Below, one piece after another: positions 30,414-39,800 of a stretch of 64,000 bases of DNA. The translations under genes and the position numbers were made by a program. Origin of the DNA: Algoriphagus sp. AK58 (GTDB lineage Bacteria; Bacteroidota; Bacteroidia; Cytophagales; Cyclobacteriaceae); the NCBI RefSeq assembly GCF_014324365.1, contig NZ_QEIG01000010.1, positions 174,575 to 238,574 on the forward strand, read 5' to 3'. The stretch's first letter is position 1. Every line of letters starts with the position of its first letter. The notes beneath the pieces were generated by a model. It was given only the letters and a program-made list of their open reading frames with translations, made no database searches and was not told the DNA's origin.

Positions 30414-31316
30414 ATGAAATACCTGTTAACCGGAGGAAATGGTTTTTTGGGAAAATATCTAGCCCAAAGCCTTATATCTCATGGAGAATTGATTCAATTA
30501 GGCAGGGCTACTCAGTCAGATATTGTAGCTGATTTTTCTCAGGAATTACCTCCACTTCCTGTAGTAGATATGGTGATTCATGCTGCTGGGACTGCCCACT
30601 TTATTCCCAAAACGAGGGCAGAAAAGGAGCTCTTTTTTAAAGTGAATGTACAGGGGACAGAAAAGTTGCTAAACCGGATTTCTGAAAATCAGAAACTCCC
30701 CAAAACCGTTGTATTTATCAGTTCCGTAGCTGTCTATGGTAAGGAAATTGGGGATTTGATCAAGGAAAATGCGCCTCTTATGGGAACTACACCCTACGCG
30801 CTGAGTAAAATCAAAGCTGAAGAATTGATTCTGGATTGGGGGAAAAAACACGGGGTAACAACATTTATCCTGAGGCTTCCTTTGATCGTAGGGGAAAATG
30901 CCCCGGGGAATTTAGGTGCGATGGAAAAGGCCATCCAAGCGGGATACTATTTTAGAGTAGGAAATGGAGAATCCCAAAAGTCCATGGTATTGGCAAAAGA
31001 TGTAGCAGAATTGATCCCCACACTTTCTGGATTTGAAGGAGGAATTTACAATTTGACCGATGGGGTAGATCCTAGGATTTCGGAATTGGATTCCGCCATT
31101 GCTGCAAAGGCAAAGAAATCGGTAAAAGTGGTTCCTTTGGCCTTGATCCAACCTTTTGCAAAGCTTGGAGATCTATTTTCTATTTTACCTATCAACACAT
31201 ATAGGCTTGAAAAACTAATCGGACAATTGACCTTTGACTGCACAAAGGCTAAAACTGAACTCAATTGGTCTCCTAATCCAGTTCTAGGCTGGTTTTTTGA
31301 ACAGAAGCATGATTAA
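30414..31316 (+). CDS. NAD-dependent epimerase/dehydratase (extended SDR)
   Basis: A 300-residue extended short-chain dehydrogenase acting on a nucleotide- or lipid-linked sugar. GGNGFLG (residues 7-13) is the NAD loop, VVFISSVAVYG gives the catalytic serine region, and Tyr128-x3-Lys132 in YALSKIKAEE is the catalytic pair. It resembles the WbuB-neighbour epimerase/reductase genes in which a 4-keto sugar is reduced after WbpM- or FnlA-type action, but no such dehydratase is seen here. The substrate is unresolved. It follows a 104-base gap and overlaps the next gene by 8 bases. Confidence 0.8.
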   Translation: MKYLLTGGNGFLGKYLAQSLISHGELIQLGRATQSDIVADFSQELPPLPVVDMVIHAAGTAHFIPKTRAEKELFFKVNVQGTEKLLNRISENQKLPKTVVFISSVAVYGKEIGDLIKENAPLMGTTPYALSKIKAEELILDWGKKHGVTTFILRLPLIVGENAPGNLGAMEKAIQAGYYFRVGNGESQKSMVLAKDVAELIPTLSGFEGGIYNLTDGVDPRISELDSAIAAKAKKSVKVVPLALIQPFAKLGDLFSILPINTYRLEKLIGQLTFDCTKAKTELNWSPNPVLGWFFEQKHD

Positions 31317-32361
31317 GATTTTATTTTTAGGCGAAACCTATCGCGCTGACGCCAAAAGTTGGATAAAAGGTATCGAACAAGAATCGGGAACCATTCTCGA
31401 TACTATGGAGATCAAAAGGTCTGACACCAGAATTGGACGTATTTTCAACGCATTCCTCTTTTTTTTTCAAATTCTTCAAACTCGATTTGGGACTCGTTAC
31501 GACCTGGTTTTGGCGGAAAGGGCGACTAGCTATGGGATGTTTTCTCTTTTTGTCCATGCAGCGGTCAGAATAGTGGCCCAGCAAGGGATCACAGATGCTT
31601 ATCCTGAAGAGGGTTTTTCCGGGTTTTACAAGCGGATTATTCAGCGTTGGGTATATCAAAGAGTGGATATGATCCATGCATGGGGACATGTGATGACCTA
31701 CGCAATGCTCAATTCAGGAGCAGCTCCGTATAAGATTCTGGTTTTGCCCAAAGGGATCGATTTGGAACATTTTAAGTTCTCTCATGAAGACCATACTCAA
31801 ATCCCTGAAGTGAGTCTTATTGTAACCAGGTCTCTGTATGAACTTTACAGACATGCGGATATCCTTAAAAGTGTGGCAAAGCTTAGGGATGAGGGACTAA
31901 AGGTAAAAGTAATCATGGTTGGAGACGGTCCCGAAAAACCCCGGCTTCTCCAACTGTGTCGAGATCTGAGTATTGAAGATCAGGTTAATTTTACGGGCCT
32001 GATCCCCAACGAAGAGCTTCCCAAACTGCTCAGTCAATCAAGATTTTATGTAGCGTTCCCTACAACAGAGGGAGTTTCCAGCTCTTTGTTTGAGGCTATG
32101 GCAGTGGGTTGTTTTCCGATAGTTTCTGATCTTCCGGCCAATCAGGCCTTTTTATCCCAAAAGAAAAATGGAATTTTAGTGCCTGTTGAGGATGGAATGG
32201 AGTTAGCTAATGCTATCCGATTTGCAGTAGAATCCCCGGAATTGGTTGAAAAAGCTATAGCAAGGAATAGGGAGTATATTGAGAAACATGTTGATTTTAG
32301 AAGCAATATGAAAGAAATTTACAAGAGGTACTTAAGTCTTTTATCCCAAAAATCTGCCTGA
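31309..32361 (+). CDS. Glycosyltransferase family 4
   Basis: A 350-residue GT-B enzyme; I use the ATG at 31309, overlapping the SDR stop, over a TTG four codons upstream. HAWGHVMTYAMLNSGAA and VLPKGIDLEHF mark the end of the acceptor domain. The donor domain has VTRSLYELYRHADILKSV (about 168-185) and FPTTEGVSSSLFEAMAVGCF (about 248-267) with E-x7-E. It directly precedes the first amidotransferase gene by 2 bases. Confidence 0.87.
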   Translation: MIKILFLGETYRADAKSWIKGIEQESGTILDTMEIKRSDTRIGRIFNAFLFFFQILQTRFGTRYDLVLAERATSYGMFSLFVHAAVRIVAQQGITDAYPEEGFSGFYKRIIQRWVYQRVDMIHAWGHVMTYAMLNSGAAPYKILVLPKGIDLEHFKFSHEDHTQIPEVSLIVTRSLYELYRHADILKSVAKLRDEGLKVKVIMVGDGPEKPRLLQLCRDLSIEDQVNFTGLIPNEELPKLLSQSRFYVAFPTTEGVSSSLFEAMAVGCFPIVSDLPANQAFLSQKKNGILVPVEDGMELANAIRFAVESPELVEKAIARNREYIEKHVDFRSNMKEIYKRYLSLLSQKSA

Positions 32362-32363
32362 TC

Positions 32364-34244
32364 ATGTGTGGTATTGTAGGTTTTTGGAATTACAACAATC
32401 AGCCAGCCTCTTCGGATTTGATATTCAAAATGAGAGAAAGTCTGCAGCACCGAGGTCCGGATGCTGGGGCTCATTGGATTGACGGGGCTTTGGCACTTGG
32501 GCATAGGAGGCTTTCAATCATTGACCTCAGCGATTCTGCTAATCAGCCTTTTCATTCACCTTGCGGAAATTTTACCCTAGTCTTTAATGGGGAAATTTTC
32601 AATTATCAAATCTTCTATCCTGAACTAAAGCGAAAGGGATATGTTTTTAATACCACTTCTGATACAGAAGTGTTGCTCTTTTTATTGATGGAGTATGGGC
32701 TTGATGCCTTGTCCAGATTAAACGGTTTTTTTGCTTTTGCTTTTTTTGATCGTGGCAGACAGGAATTGACTCTGGTCAGAGACAGATTTGGGGTGAAGCC
32801 TTTGTTTTATTTTCCTTCAGATCATGGTTTCTACTTTGCAAGTGAGGCAAAGGCTTTTTTTGTGGCGGATTTGGCGAAAGAAATTGAGGAGGAGAATCTG
32901 GATGAGCTGTTTCTTTATCGATTTAATGCCGGTAAAAATTCTGTGTTCAAAAATGTGTATAAACTTCTTCCAGGACACTGGATGAAAATCACGGAATCGG
33001 GAAAAAGAAAGGAGGAAGGGCGCTGGTTTCATTTGGGTGAGCAAATCTTGGCCCGCAAGGAAATCAAAAATCCATTGGAATGGTTTGAAGAGACGTTCCA
33101 TCAAAGCATCAAGCTGAGAATGATTGCAGATGTGAAGGTAGGAACGTTGCTGAGTGGAGGATTGGATTCCAGCAGCACTCTTTTTAGTCAAGCAAAGCAG
33201 GGATTTAATGATTTGAGTTCGTGGAATGTGGCATTTAGCGATACTAGACACGATGAGTCGCATTTGGCTCGCCAGCTTTCTGGATCACTTGGTGCGTCTT
33301 TCAATTCTTTTGAGTTTAAAGAAGAAGAATTGGTGAATCTGACCAGAGATGCTATCCGTCACCACGACGAACCCATCATGCATTTTTCTGATGGGCATCT
33401 CCTGGGGATTTCAAGAAAGGCTAAGGAAAAAGTCTCTGTATTGCTGAGTGGGGAAGGAGCTGATGAAATTCTCGGAGGATACGTCCGATACAAGATTCAT
33501 GACAGGGAAATGCGTTACCGTCTTCTTTCTTTGATTCGGTTTATTCCCGATAGATGGCTTAAAAACGAGCGACTTCGGAAAATGAAACGCTACCTCCAAA
33601 TGAACAATAGGGAAGCTGAAATCCTGATGAATGCCAATGAATTGTATCCTTCTGACTTGCAAAATTTGGGAATTAATGCTGCCAAACTTTTGGAAGAATA
33701 TAGGATTGGTATTCTGGAAGAAGCAAAAAAAGTCTATCCAAAAAACCGATACCGCCAACTTTTGTATTTGGAGCAGCATACGCATCTATATACCCTGAAC
33801 GACCGAAATGACCGGACTACCATGGGGGCCTCGATCGAATGTCGGGATCCTTTTCTGGACCCCAATTTGGTAGTTGGCACAGGAAGTCTTCCCGATTCTT
33901 ATTTCCGAAGTGAAGGTAAAGGCAAGTACCTTTTGATGAATTCTATCGGAAAACAGCTTCCAGACTATATTACCAAGCACCGGAAAGTTGGTCTATCAGT
34001 GCCTTGGGAAACTCTTATTCTAAACCAGCCTTACCTCCGGGAGATCTTGGAAGACCTTCCTAAGTCAGGTCTTTTTTCACTCAAACCTTATTGTTACTTG
34101 GATGTGGCAGGAATTGTGAATGGATTCAAAAAGGACCCCATAAAATATTATCCAATCATCCGACAGGTTTATTTTACTGCCTGGTGGTACCGCATTCATT
34201 TTGAAATCAAGGAAAATGAAGTTTCACTACTTCAGACGCGATAA
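32364..34244 (+). CDS. asnB: Asparagine synthase-like glutamine amidotransferase
   Basis: A 626-residue class-II glutamine amidotransferase with a C-terminal AMP-forming synthetase. Cys2 (MCGIVGFWN) is the glutaminase nucleophile; QHRGPDAG and NGEIFNY follow in the N-terminal domain. The PP-loop SGGLDSS at about 264-270 binds ATP, and LSGEGADEILGGY (about 361-373) is the conserved synthetase segment. In capsule and O-antigen clusters these proteins usually convert a carboxyl group of a sugar to an amide rather than make asparagine; with two uronate-forming dehydrogenases present, amidation of a uronic acid is likely. A second such gene is at 45774-47462. Confidence 0.88.
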   Translation: MCGIVGFWNYNNQPASSDLIFKMRESLQHRGPDAGAHWIDGALALGHRRLSIIDLSDSANQPFHSPCGNFTLVFNGEIFNYQIFYPELKRKGYVFNTTSDTEVLLFLLMEYGLDALSRLNGFFAFAFFDRGRQELTLVRDRFGVKPLFYFPSDHGFYFASEAKAFFVADLAKEIEEENLDELFLYRFNAGKNSVFKNVYKLLPGHWMKITESGKRKEEGRWFHLGEQILARKEIKNPLEWFEETFHQSIKLRMIADVKVGTLLSGGLDSSSTLFSQAKQGFNDLSSWNVAFSDTRHDESHLARQLSGSLGASFNSFEFKEEELVNLTRDAIRHHDEPIMHFSDGHLLGISRKAKEKVSVLLSGEGADEILGGYVRYKIHDREMRYRLLSLIRFIPDRWLKNERLRKMKRYLQMNNREAEILMNANELYPSDLQNLGINAAKLLEEYRIGILEEAKKVYPKNRYRQLLYLEQHTHLYTLNDRNDRTTMGASIECRDPFLDPNLVVGTGSLPDSYFRSEGKGKYLLMNSIGKQLPDYITKHRKVGLSVPWETLILNQPYLREILEDLPKSGLFSLKPYCYLDVAGIVNGFKKDPIKYYPIIRQVYFTAWWYRIHFEIKENEVSLLQTR

Positions 34245-34254
34245 TTCTGACTCC

Positions 34255-34665
34255 ATGAAAACTTATGAACTCATAAACCTTCCTAAAATCTTTGACCCAA
34301 GGGGGAATCTTACATTTATCCAATATCCCAATCAGATACCATTCCAAATCAAAAGAGTATTTTGGACTTATGACGTGCCAGGAGGAGAACAAAGAGGGGG
34401 GCATGCCTATAAGTCCCAAAATGAAATTATTGTAGCTTTAAGTGGGAGTTTTGACGTGGTGCACACACTTCCGGATGGAACTAAGCAGACGATTTCATTA
34501 AACAGATCCTATCATGCATTGCTTCTTCCGGCCCTGACTTGGAGGCATTTGGATAATTTTTCAACCAATGCGATTTGCCTTCATCTATCCGATAAGGAAT
34601 TTGATCCCTCAGATTATCTAAGAGACTTTGAAGAATACAAATCCCTGAGCAATGTCAAAATCTAA
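34255..34665 (+). CDS. fdtA: FdtA/WxcM-like sugar 3,4-ketoisomerase, variant His motif
   Basis: A 136-residue cupin of the FdtA/QdtA/WxcM family, which isomerises dTDP-4-keto-6-deoxyglucose to the 3-keto form. I use the ATG at 34255, 10 bases after the previous stop; upstream in-frame starts lie inside asnB. YDVPGGEQRGGHAYKS (about 40-55) is the active-site strand. The family usually has two histidines (H-A-H); here the second is tyrosine (H-A-Y). The paired gene 34652-35077 keeps H-A-H. LLLPALTWRHLDNF is the closing cupin motif. It may be a divergent isomerase or an inactive partner. Confidence 0.82.
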   Translation: MKTYELINLPKIFDPRGNLTFIQYPNQIPFQIKRVFWTYDVPGGEQRGGHAYKSQNEIIVALSGSFDVVHTLPDGTKQTISLNRSYHALLLPALTWRHLDNFSTNAICLHLSDKEFDPSDYLRDFEEYKSLSNVKI

Positions 34666-35077
34666 ATCAATCCTGGATTGCTACTTAATTTATCTGTCCA
34701 AGATTGGTGACAGAAACGGACATATCACGCCTGTCACGAATTCCAAAGAAATCCCCTTTGATATTAATAGGGTTTTTTATTTGTATGATATTCCCGGCGG
34801 AGAGTCCCGAGGAGCGCATGCACACTTTGAATGTCATCAGTTTTTGATAGCAGTAAGTGGTTCTTTTGAAGTTTTGGTAGATGATGGGAAATCAAAAAGG
34901 CAAATTTTGTTAAACAGGCCAGATTGTGGATTATATGTTCCACCGGGAATTTGGGCTTCAGAGGTTAACTTTTCCTCAGGAGCAATCTGCCTCGTTCTTG
35001 CCTCTCATACCTATAACGAGAAAGATTATATTAGAAATTATGATGATTTTATTACCTTTTCCAAAAGCTTATTATGA
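34652..35077 (+). CDS. fdtA: FdtA/WxcM-like sugar 3,4-ketoisomerase
   Basis: A 141-residue cupin, paralogous to the gene immediately upstream and overlapping it by 14 bases. [20 protein letters not shown] (about 43-62) has the full H-A-H pair expected of FdtA-type isomerases, and [12 protein letters not shown] is the closing cupin segment. It should turn dTDP-4-keto-6-deoxyglucose into the 3-keto-6-deoxyhexose that the aminotransferase at 14089-15192 can aminate. FdtA (galacto product) and QdtA (gluco product) cannot be separated by eye. Confidence 0.86.
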   Translation: MSKSKSILDCYLIYLSKIGDRNGHITPVTNSKEIPFDINRVFYLYDIPGGESRGAHAHFECHQFLIAVSGSFEVLVDDGKSKRQILLNRPDCGLYVPPGIWASEVNFSSGAICLVLASHTYNEKDYIRNYDDFITFSKSLL

Positions 35078-35532
35078 TTAGTCCGCTGTCAGATATTAAA
35101 TCAAAAAAAATTGGAAAAACTTCTACCATTTGGCAATTTGTTGTCATTTTAGAGAACGCCGTTATTGGAGAAAACTGTAATATCAATAGTCATACCTTTA
35201 TTGAGAATGATGTTGTAATAGGAGATCGTGTAACAGTAAAATCTGGTGTATACCTTTGGGATGGCATAACGATAGAAGATGATGTCTTTATTGGCCCAAA
35301 TGTTACGTTTACCAATGATAAATACCCTCGTTCCAAACAGTATCCAGAAAGTTTCCAAAAAACTTTAATAAAAAAAGGTGCATCAATTGGTGCAGGAGCT
35401 ATAATTTTAGGAGGAGTTACTATTGGTGAAAAAGCAATGGTGGCTGCCGGGGCTTTGGTTACAAAAGACGTACCTCCATTTACTTTAGTAAAAGGGTCGC
35501 CAGCGACAATAGCAAGGCAGATTGAAAAATGA
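35074..35532 (+). CDS. fdtC: Hexapeptide acetyltransferase (FdtC/QdtC-like)
   Basis: A 152-residue left-handed beta-helix acyltransferase. Hexapeptide repeats run through most of the protein ([62 protein letters not shown]), ending with [25 protein letters not shown] is a loop seen in FdtC/QdtC-type enzymes that N-acetylate dTDP-Fuc3N or dTDP-Qui3N. It overlaps the isomerase by 4 bases and completes the set for a 3-acetamido-3,6-dideoxyhexose together with the distant aminotransferase. RmlA and RmlB, needed upstream in the pathway, are not in the window. Confidence 0.88.
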   Translation: MISPLSDIKSKKIGKTSTIWQFVVILENAVIGENCNINSHTFIENDVVIGDRVTVKSGVYLWDGITIEDDVFIGPNVTFTNDKYPRSKQYPESFQKTLIKKGASIGAGAIILGGVTIGEKAMVAAGALVTKDVPPFTLVKGSPATIARQIEK

Positions 35533-35671
35533 AGGATAAACTATTTGCACTACGTTTAGATTATCATCTTGATTAATAAATGTTTTTTTATGCTTTAAAT
35601 GTAGGGCCAATTGTTTTAGTTAAATTTAAACTATCTAAAAATCAAATATTAAAATATACCTTTTCACAACA

Positions 35672-36592
35672 GTGGTATCAAAACCAAAAGTTTCAATAAT
35701 AATTCCTACTTTCAATAGGTCCAATTTTTTACAATCAACGCTTGAAAGTATTTCCAAGCAGACTTTTAAAGATTTTGAAGTTATTGTAGTGGACGATGGC
35801 AGTCCTTCAAATGAAGCTGAACTGGTTTGTCGTGAGTTTAATTTTTGCCATTATGAAAAAATTGAAAATTCGGGTGGACCCGCTACTCCCCGAAACAAAG
35901 GGATAAATTTGGCAAGAGGAAAATACCTAGCCTTCGTTGATGATGATGATTTGTGGTATCCTGAAAAGTTAGAACTTCAGGTCGATATTTTGGAAAAAGA
36001 ACCTGATTTTGGATTAGTCCACAGTTATTGTGACTGCATTGATGAAAAAGGAAACTTGACAGGTGCTATTACTGGAAGACCCGGAAGCCCCGAGGTAAAA
36101 CATGGGGATTGCTTTATTAAAATGATTGGCAATTGGACGGTCATGATGCCAACACCACTTATTCGAACTGAGTTAGTTAAAAAAATAAAAGGATTTAATC
36201 CTTTCATCAGTAAAGCCACGGAAGACGTTGAATTTTTCACACGCCTTTCATTGCATACTAAATTTTGGTTCATTGATAAAGCGCTGGTACAATATAGAGT
36301 TCATGGAGGCAATATTTCTGGAAACAATGAAAACTATAAGAACTTGCCCATTAGTTTATCCAGGGTTGCGGAGGACGCTTATTTAGACAATCGAATTACA
36401 TTGGATGATCTATTTTTAATCCAGAGGCGGTTATATTTTAAATTCTCGAATTACGATGGAAAACATTTGCTTCCAAATGTTCGAGAAGCAAGGTTGAAGA
36501 TTTTAAAAAGATCCTATTCATTCTGGGATAGAATTAGGTTCATTTTTTTTGGACTTCGATTAAATCTGAAAATAGCATTACAGGCAAGGTAA
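35672..36592 (+). CDS. Glycosyltransferase family 2
   Basis: A 306-residue GT-A enzyme with a GTG start 139 bases after the acetyltransferase. VSIIIPTFNRSNFLQSTLES and VIVVDDGSPSNEAE are the N-terminal GT2 signature; AFVDDDDLWYPEKL (about 89-102) holds the DxD metal site. ATEDVEFFTRL has the ED motif near the catalytic base. In many Bacteroidota clusters an aminotransferase follows the FdtC gene; here this transferase takes that place. It may move the Fuc3NAc-type sugar, an inference from position. Confidence 0.9.
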   Translation: MVSKPKVSIIIPTFNRSNFLQSTLESISKQTFKDFEVIVVDDGSPSNEAELVCREFNFCHYEKIENSGGPATPRNKGINLARGKYLAFVDDDDLWYPEKLELQVDILEKEPDFGLVHSYCDCIDEKGNLTGAITGRPGSPEVKHGDCFIKMIGNWTVMMPTPLIRTELVKKIKGFNPFISKATEDVEFFTRLSLHTKFWFIDKALVQYRVHGGNISGNNENYKNLPISLSRVAEDAYLDNRITLDDLFLIQRRLYFKFSNYDGKHLLPNVREARLKILKRSYSFWDRIRFIFFGLRLNLKIALQAR

Positions 36593-36831
36593 TCAGTGAA
36601 TTCTAGAGAAAGATTTAAAACTCAATTATAGAAATTCAGTTTTAAACAATTTTTAAAAAAATAGTAATTTTAAAATATAATCTTAGGTAAATCCTCCGGT
36701 CAAATTTTTTCTTTTTTTAGTAAAAACCGCATACTTTTTGATATCCATCCAAAATGGATTAGGTACTCGACAAAAGTTGGTAACTTGCATTTAGTTGTTC
36801 AGGATCCAGATGGAAACACTGAGAACTCGAC
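36593..36831. other. AT-rich intergenic region before the adhesin
   Basis: A 239-base spacer, the first half extremely A/T-rich. The last 160 bases are open in one + frame (reading up to a TGA just past the adhesin start) but lack a recognisable start or product; I treat this as chance or remnant. No clear promoter pair was found. Confidence 0.3.
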
Positions 36832-39800
36832 ATGGGGGCATTCAAAACATTGATAATTAGCTGTTTGGTAGAAGAATTAAGGGTAATAATAAACCTTTTG
36901 AAGAGCTTTAATCCTACCGTCCAAAAAGGGCGTTCGTTGCTCTTGCCATTGGTTTTTTTGTTAACCTTGGCTCCCTTGTATTCCCAGATTGTTGAAATTC
37001 CCCGAGAAGGCTTTCCTTATTGTGAACCGTTCACAGGTTTTGGTCCCTTTAAAAACACTGTATTTGGTGGAGAAATTAGAAATAATATCTCTGGTTTTTT
37101 TGATCCCAACGGTTGGGCTGCACAACCAAATGGCCAATCCTTATCTTTAACACCCAATGAATATTGGCATAGTGGATACGTAATTGTGGATATTCCGTTT
37201 TCATCTCTTTTTGGGATTAAAACTTCTTTTGAATACTTTACTTACGGAGGAGATGGGGCTGACGGAATAAGTTTTTTTATGTTTGATGCTGATGTTCCTT
37301 TTGATTTAGGATATTTAGGTGGTTCTTTAGGGTATGCTCCTTTAATTGCCTTAGATGGTACAGTCCTTCAACCAGGAATTTCGGGTGGTTACATAGGAAT
37401 TGGTTTTGACGAAAAGGGTAATTTTGGAAATGGTACTGTAGGCGAACCAATTGCAAATTGGGCTGGTCAAGTAGGTAATAGTGTTTCGATAAGAGCCCCA
37501 CAATCCCAAAACTATGATCTTTTGAATAGGGAGGTAACAGTTCCTTTTGCGCGTCCTTGGGTTACATATAATCCGCCCTTCCCTTCCAATGATCACTTCA
37601 CTATTACATCAGATGTTCCTTCTAGAGTGACTGATTGCAATCAGCCAGGGTATAGGAAAGTCTATATTGAATTGGATCCGGCTCCTATTGGTTACAAGGT
37701 GAAAATTACCATGTTGGTCAATACTTCCGCTAATGGACAGCGGGAGGTTAAATTTCCATCCGTCGATTATCCATTTCCAGCTCCTCCTAGACTTAAAATT
37801 GGTTTTGCAGGTGCTACGGGAGCTCAAAAAAACCATCACGAAATTAGAAATGTGACAGTAAACGTTTCGGATACTGCAAATATTAGTGAGCCTAGGGTTA
37901 ACAATCAAAGCGGAGTCATTTGTGTTGGAGATAGTGATTTGGAAATGGAATTTAAAGTTCAATTGGCCACCTCTGATGCTTTTGTAACTTGTCTGCAACT
38001 ATTCAGTAATTCCCCTGGATCACCAGATAATTCTCTTCCCCCAACAAATTATCGCGCCTGTGGTTTAGATGATACTTTGTGTAGAAACAAATGTAATCCA
38101 GATAATTATGAGCTAAAGGCTTACGATTCTAATGGTAATTTCGCAGGCACCTTTTATTCAGAACTGCAAGATCTCAACACGGGGAATTTTAATCAATTAA
38201 GGGATGTCGTTAATGTGAAATTTGTTCCAGCCCCGGGATTTGTAGGACAGGCAAGTGTTTTTTACAACGTTACAGATAACTATGGTCTAACCTCAGAGCC
38301 TGGAATCATAACCGTTACAGCTAATCCTTATCCTGTAATCAATCCTGCAGTCAACAAAGAACCTCCAACTTGCAACGGTCAAAATGATGGAAAGCTCTCG
38401 GGACTATCTGTTTCCAGCTTGGTCTCGGGTTTTGATTATGAATGGTTTTATAATGGAGTATCGATAGGAAAGACTGGTGCTACCATGACGTATAATTCCG
38501 GTACTCAAACTGCAGTATTTGGCCTTGATGGTCTAAACTTGGGTACTTATACCCTCCAAGTTTGGAATCCTTCAGGTTCAGGCGGTTGCTACGAATCTAT
38601 TGATGTAACTATTGACCAAGAACTGGGAACTCCCGTAGAGGTTGTCCTAGATGACCAGGAAATATGTGAAGGAACTCCGGTGACTTTTACTCCTGAGCTA
38701 AAGGATCCTACAGATGCGAGCAATCCATCATTTGTTTGGTGGAAAGACAACAATAAAACTCAAAAAATTACCCATAACCTTACCGAAGGAAATGTAAAAT
38801 ATGAAATTGTATCGCCCGGAATTTTGACAATTTCAGGGCTTGCTGAAAGAGCTACTCCTTATGAATTTTTTGTTGAAGCAGCGGCAGACCCTACCCAAAA
38901 TTTATGTAACACCCCAGTTGGTCAGCTTAAAAAAGTCCAAGTAAAAGTTTTACCTCCTCTAACTCTCGCCAGTACCACCGTAGATGATTTATGTAGAGAG
39001 GGAAAAGGAAGTATCTCAGTTAGTGCAAGTGGAGGTTTTGGAAGCTTTGTGTATAGTCTAAATGGGGGACCATCCCAAAGTTCCAATACATTTTCAGGTC
39101 TATTTCCCGGAACTTATACAATCCAGGTAAGTGCAGGAACAAACTGTATTGGCGTCATTACTTCAGAGGTAAAGGCGGCCCCAGAAATTAATTTTGAATT
39201 AAAAAAGGTAATTCAACCTGCTTGCGGTGAGTCAAATGGGCTTTTGGAATTGAATTTTTCAGGCGGTACTCCTCCTTATACCTTAGAATTTTTTAAGGGT
39301 GGTTCTTTAATCGAAACTTCCAGTTCAGCTGCCTCACCTAAAGTATACCAAAATCTTAGCCCCGGTACTTATGAAATACGTTTAAAGGATGCAATTTCCT
39401 GTACGAAAATTCTATCCCAAACACTGATCAATAGTGATGGAATTTCAATTTCTGTTTCTCCAATGGTGGATGAAATCTGTATGGGAGATGTGGCAAAATT
39501 AATACCTGTGGTTACCACGGCGGGCTCTGCAGACCTAAAATGGTATAAAGATGCGGCAGCTACCCAAGAAATTGTCTCCAGTTCCAATCCCGATGCCAAT
39601 GGGCATGTATTTTCGATCAATTCTTCCACTCAAGAATTAACAGTAGGGGGCTTGAAAACAGGAGATTACCAGTTCTATTTAGTGGCTACTGGACCAGGAT
39701 ATTGTCCAAACCCACCATTTGTAGCAAATATCAAAGTAATCGAACCCATTAGCGCCACTGTCGACATTACAGATGAAATCTGCTTTGGAGCAAAAGACGG

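Noticed and set aside
36660..36855. Open + frame of about 54 codons before the adhesin
   Set aside because: No start codon with a sensible leader and no recognised product; could be a remnant, but cannot be supported.
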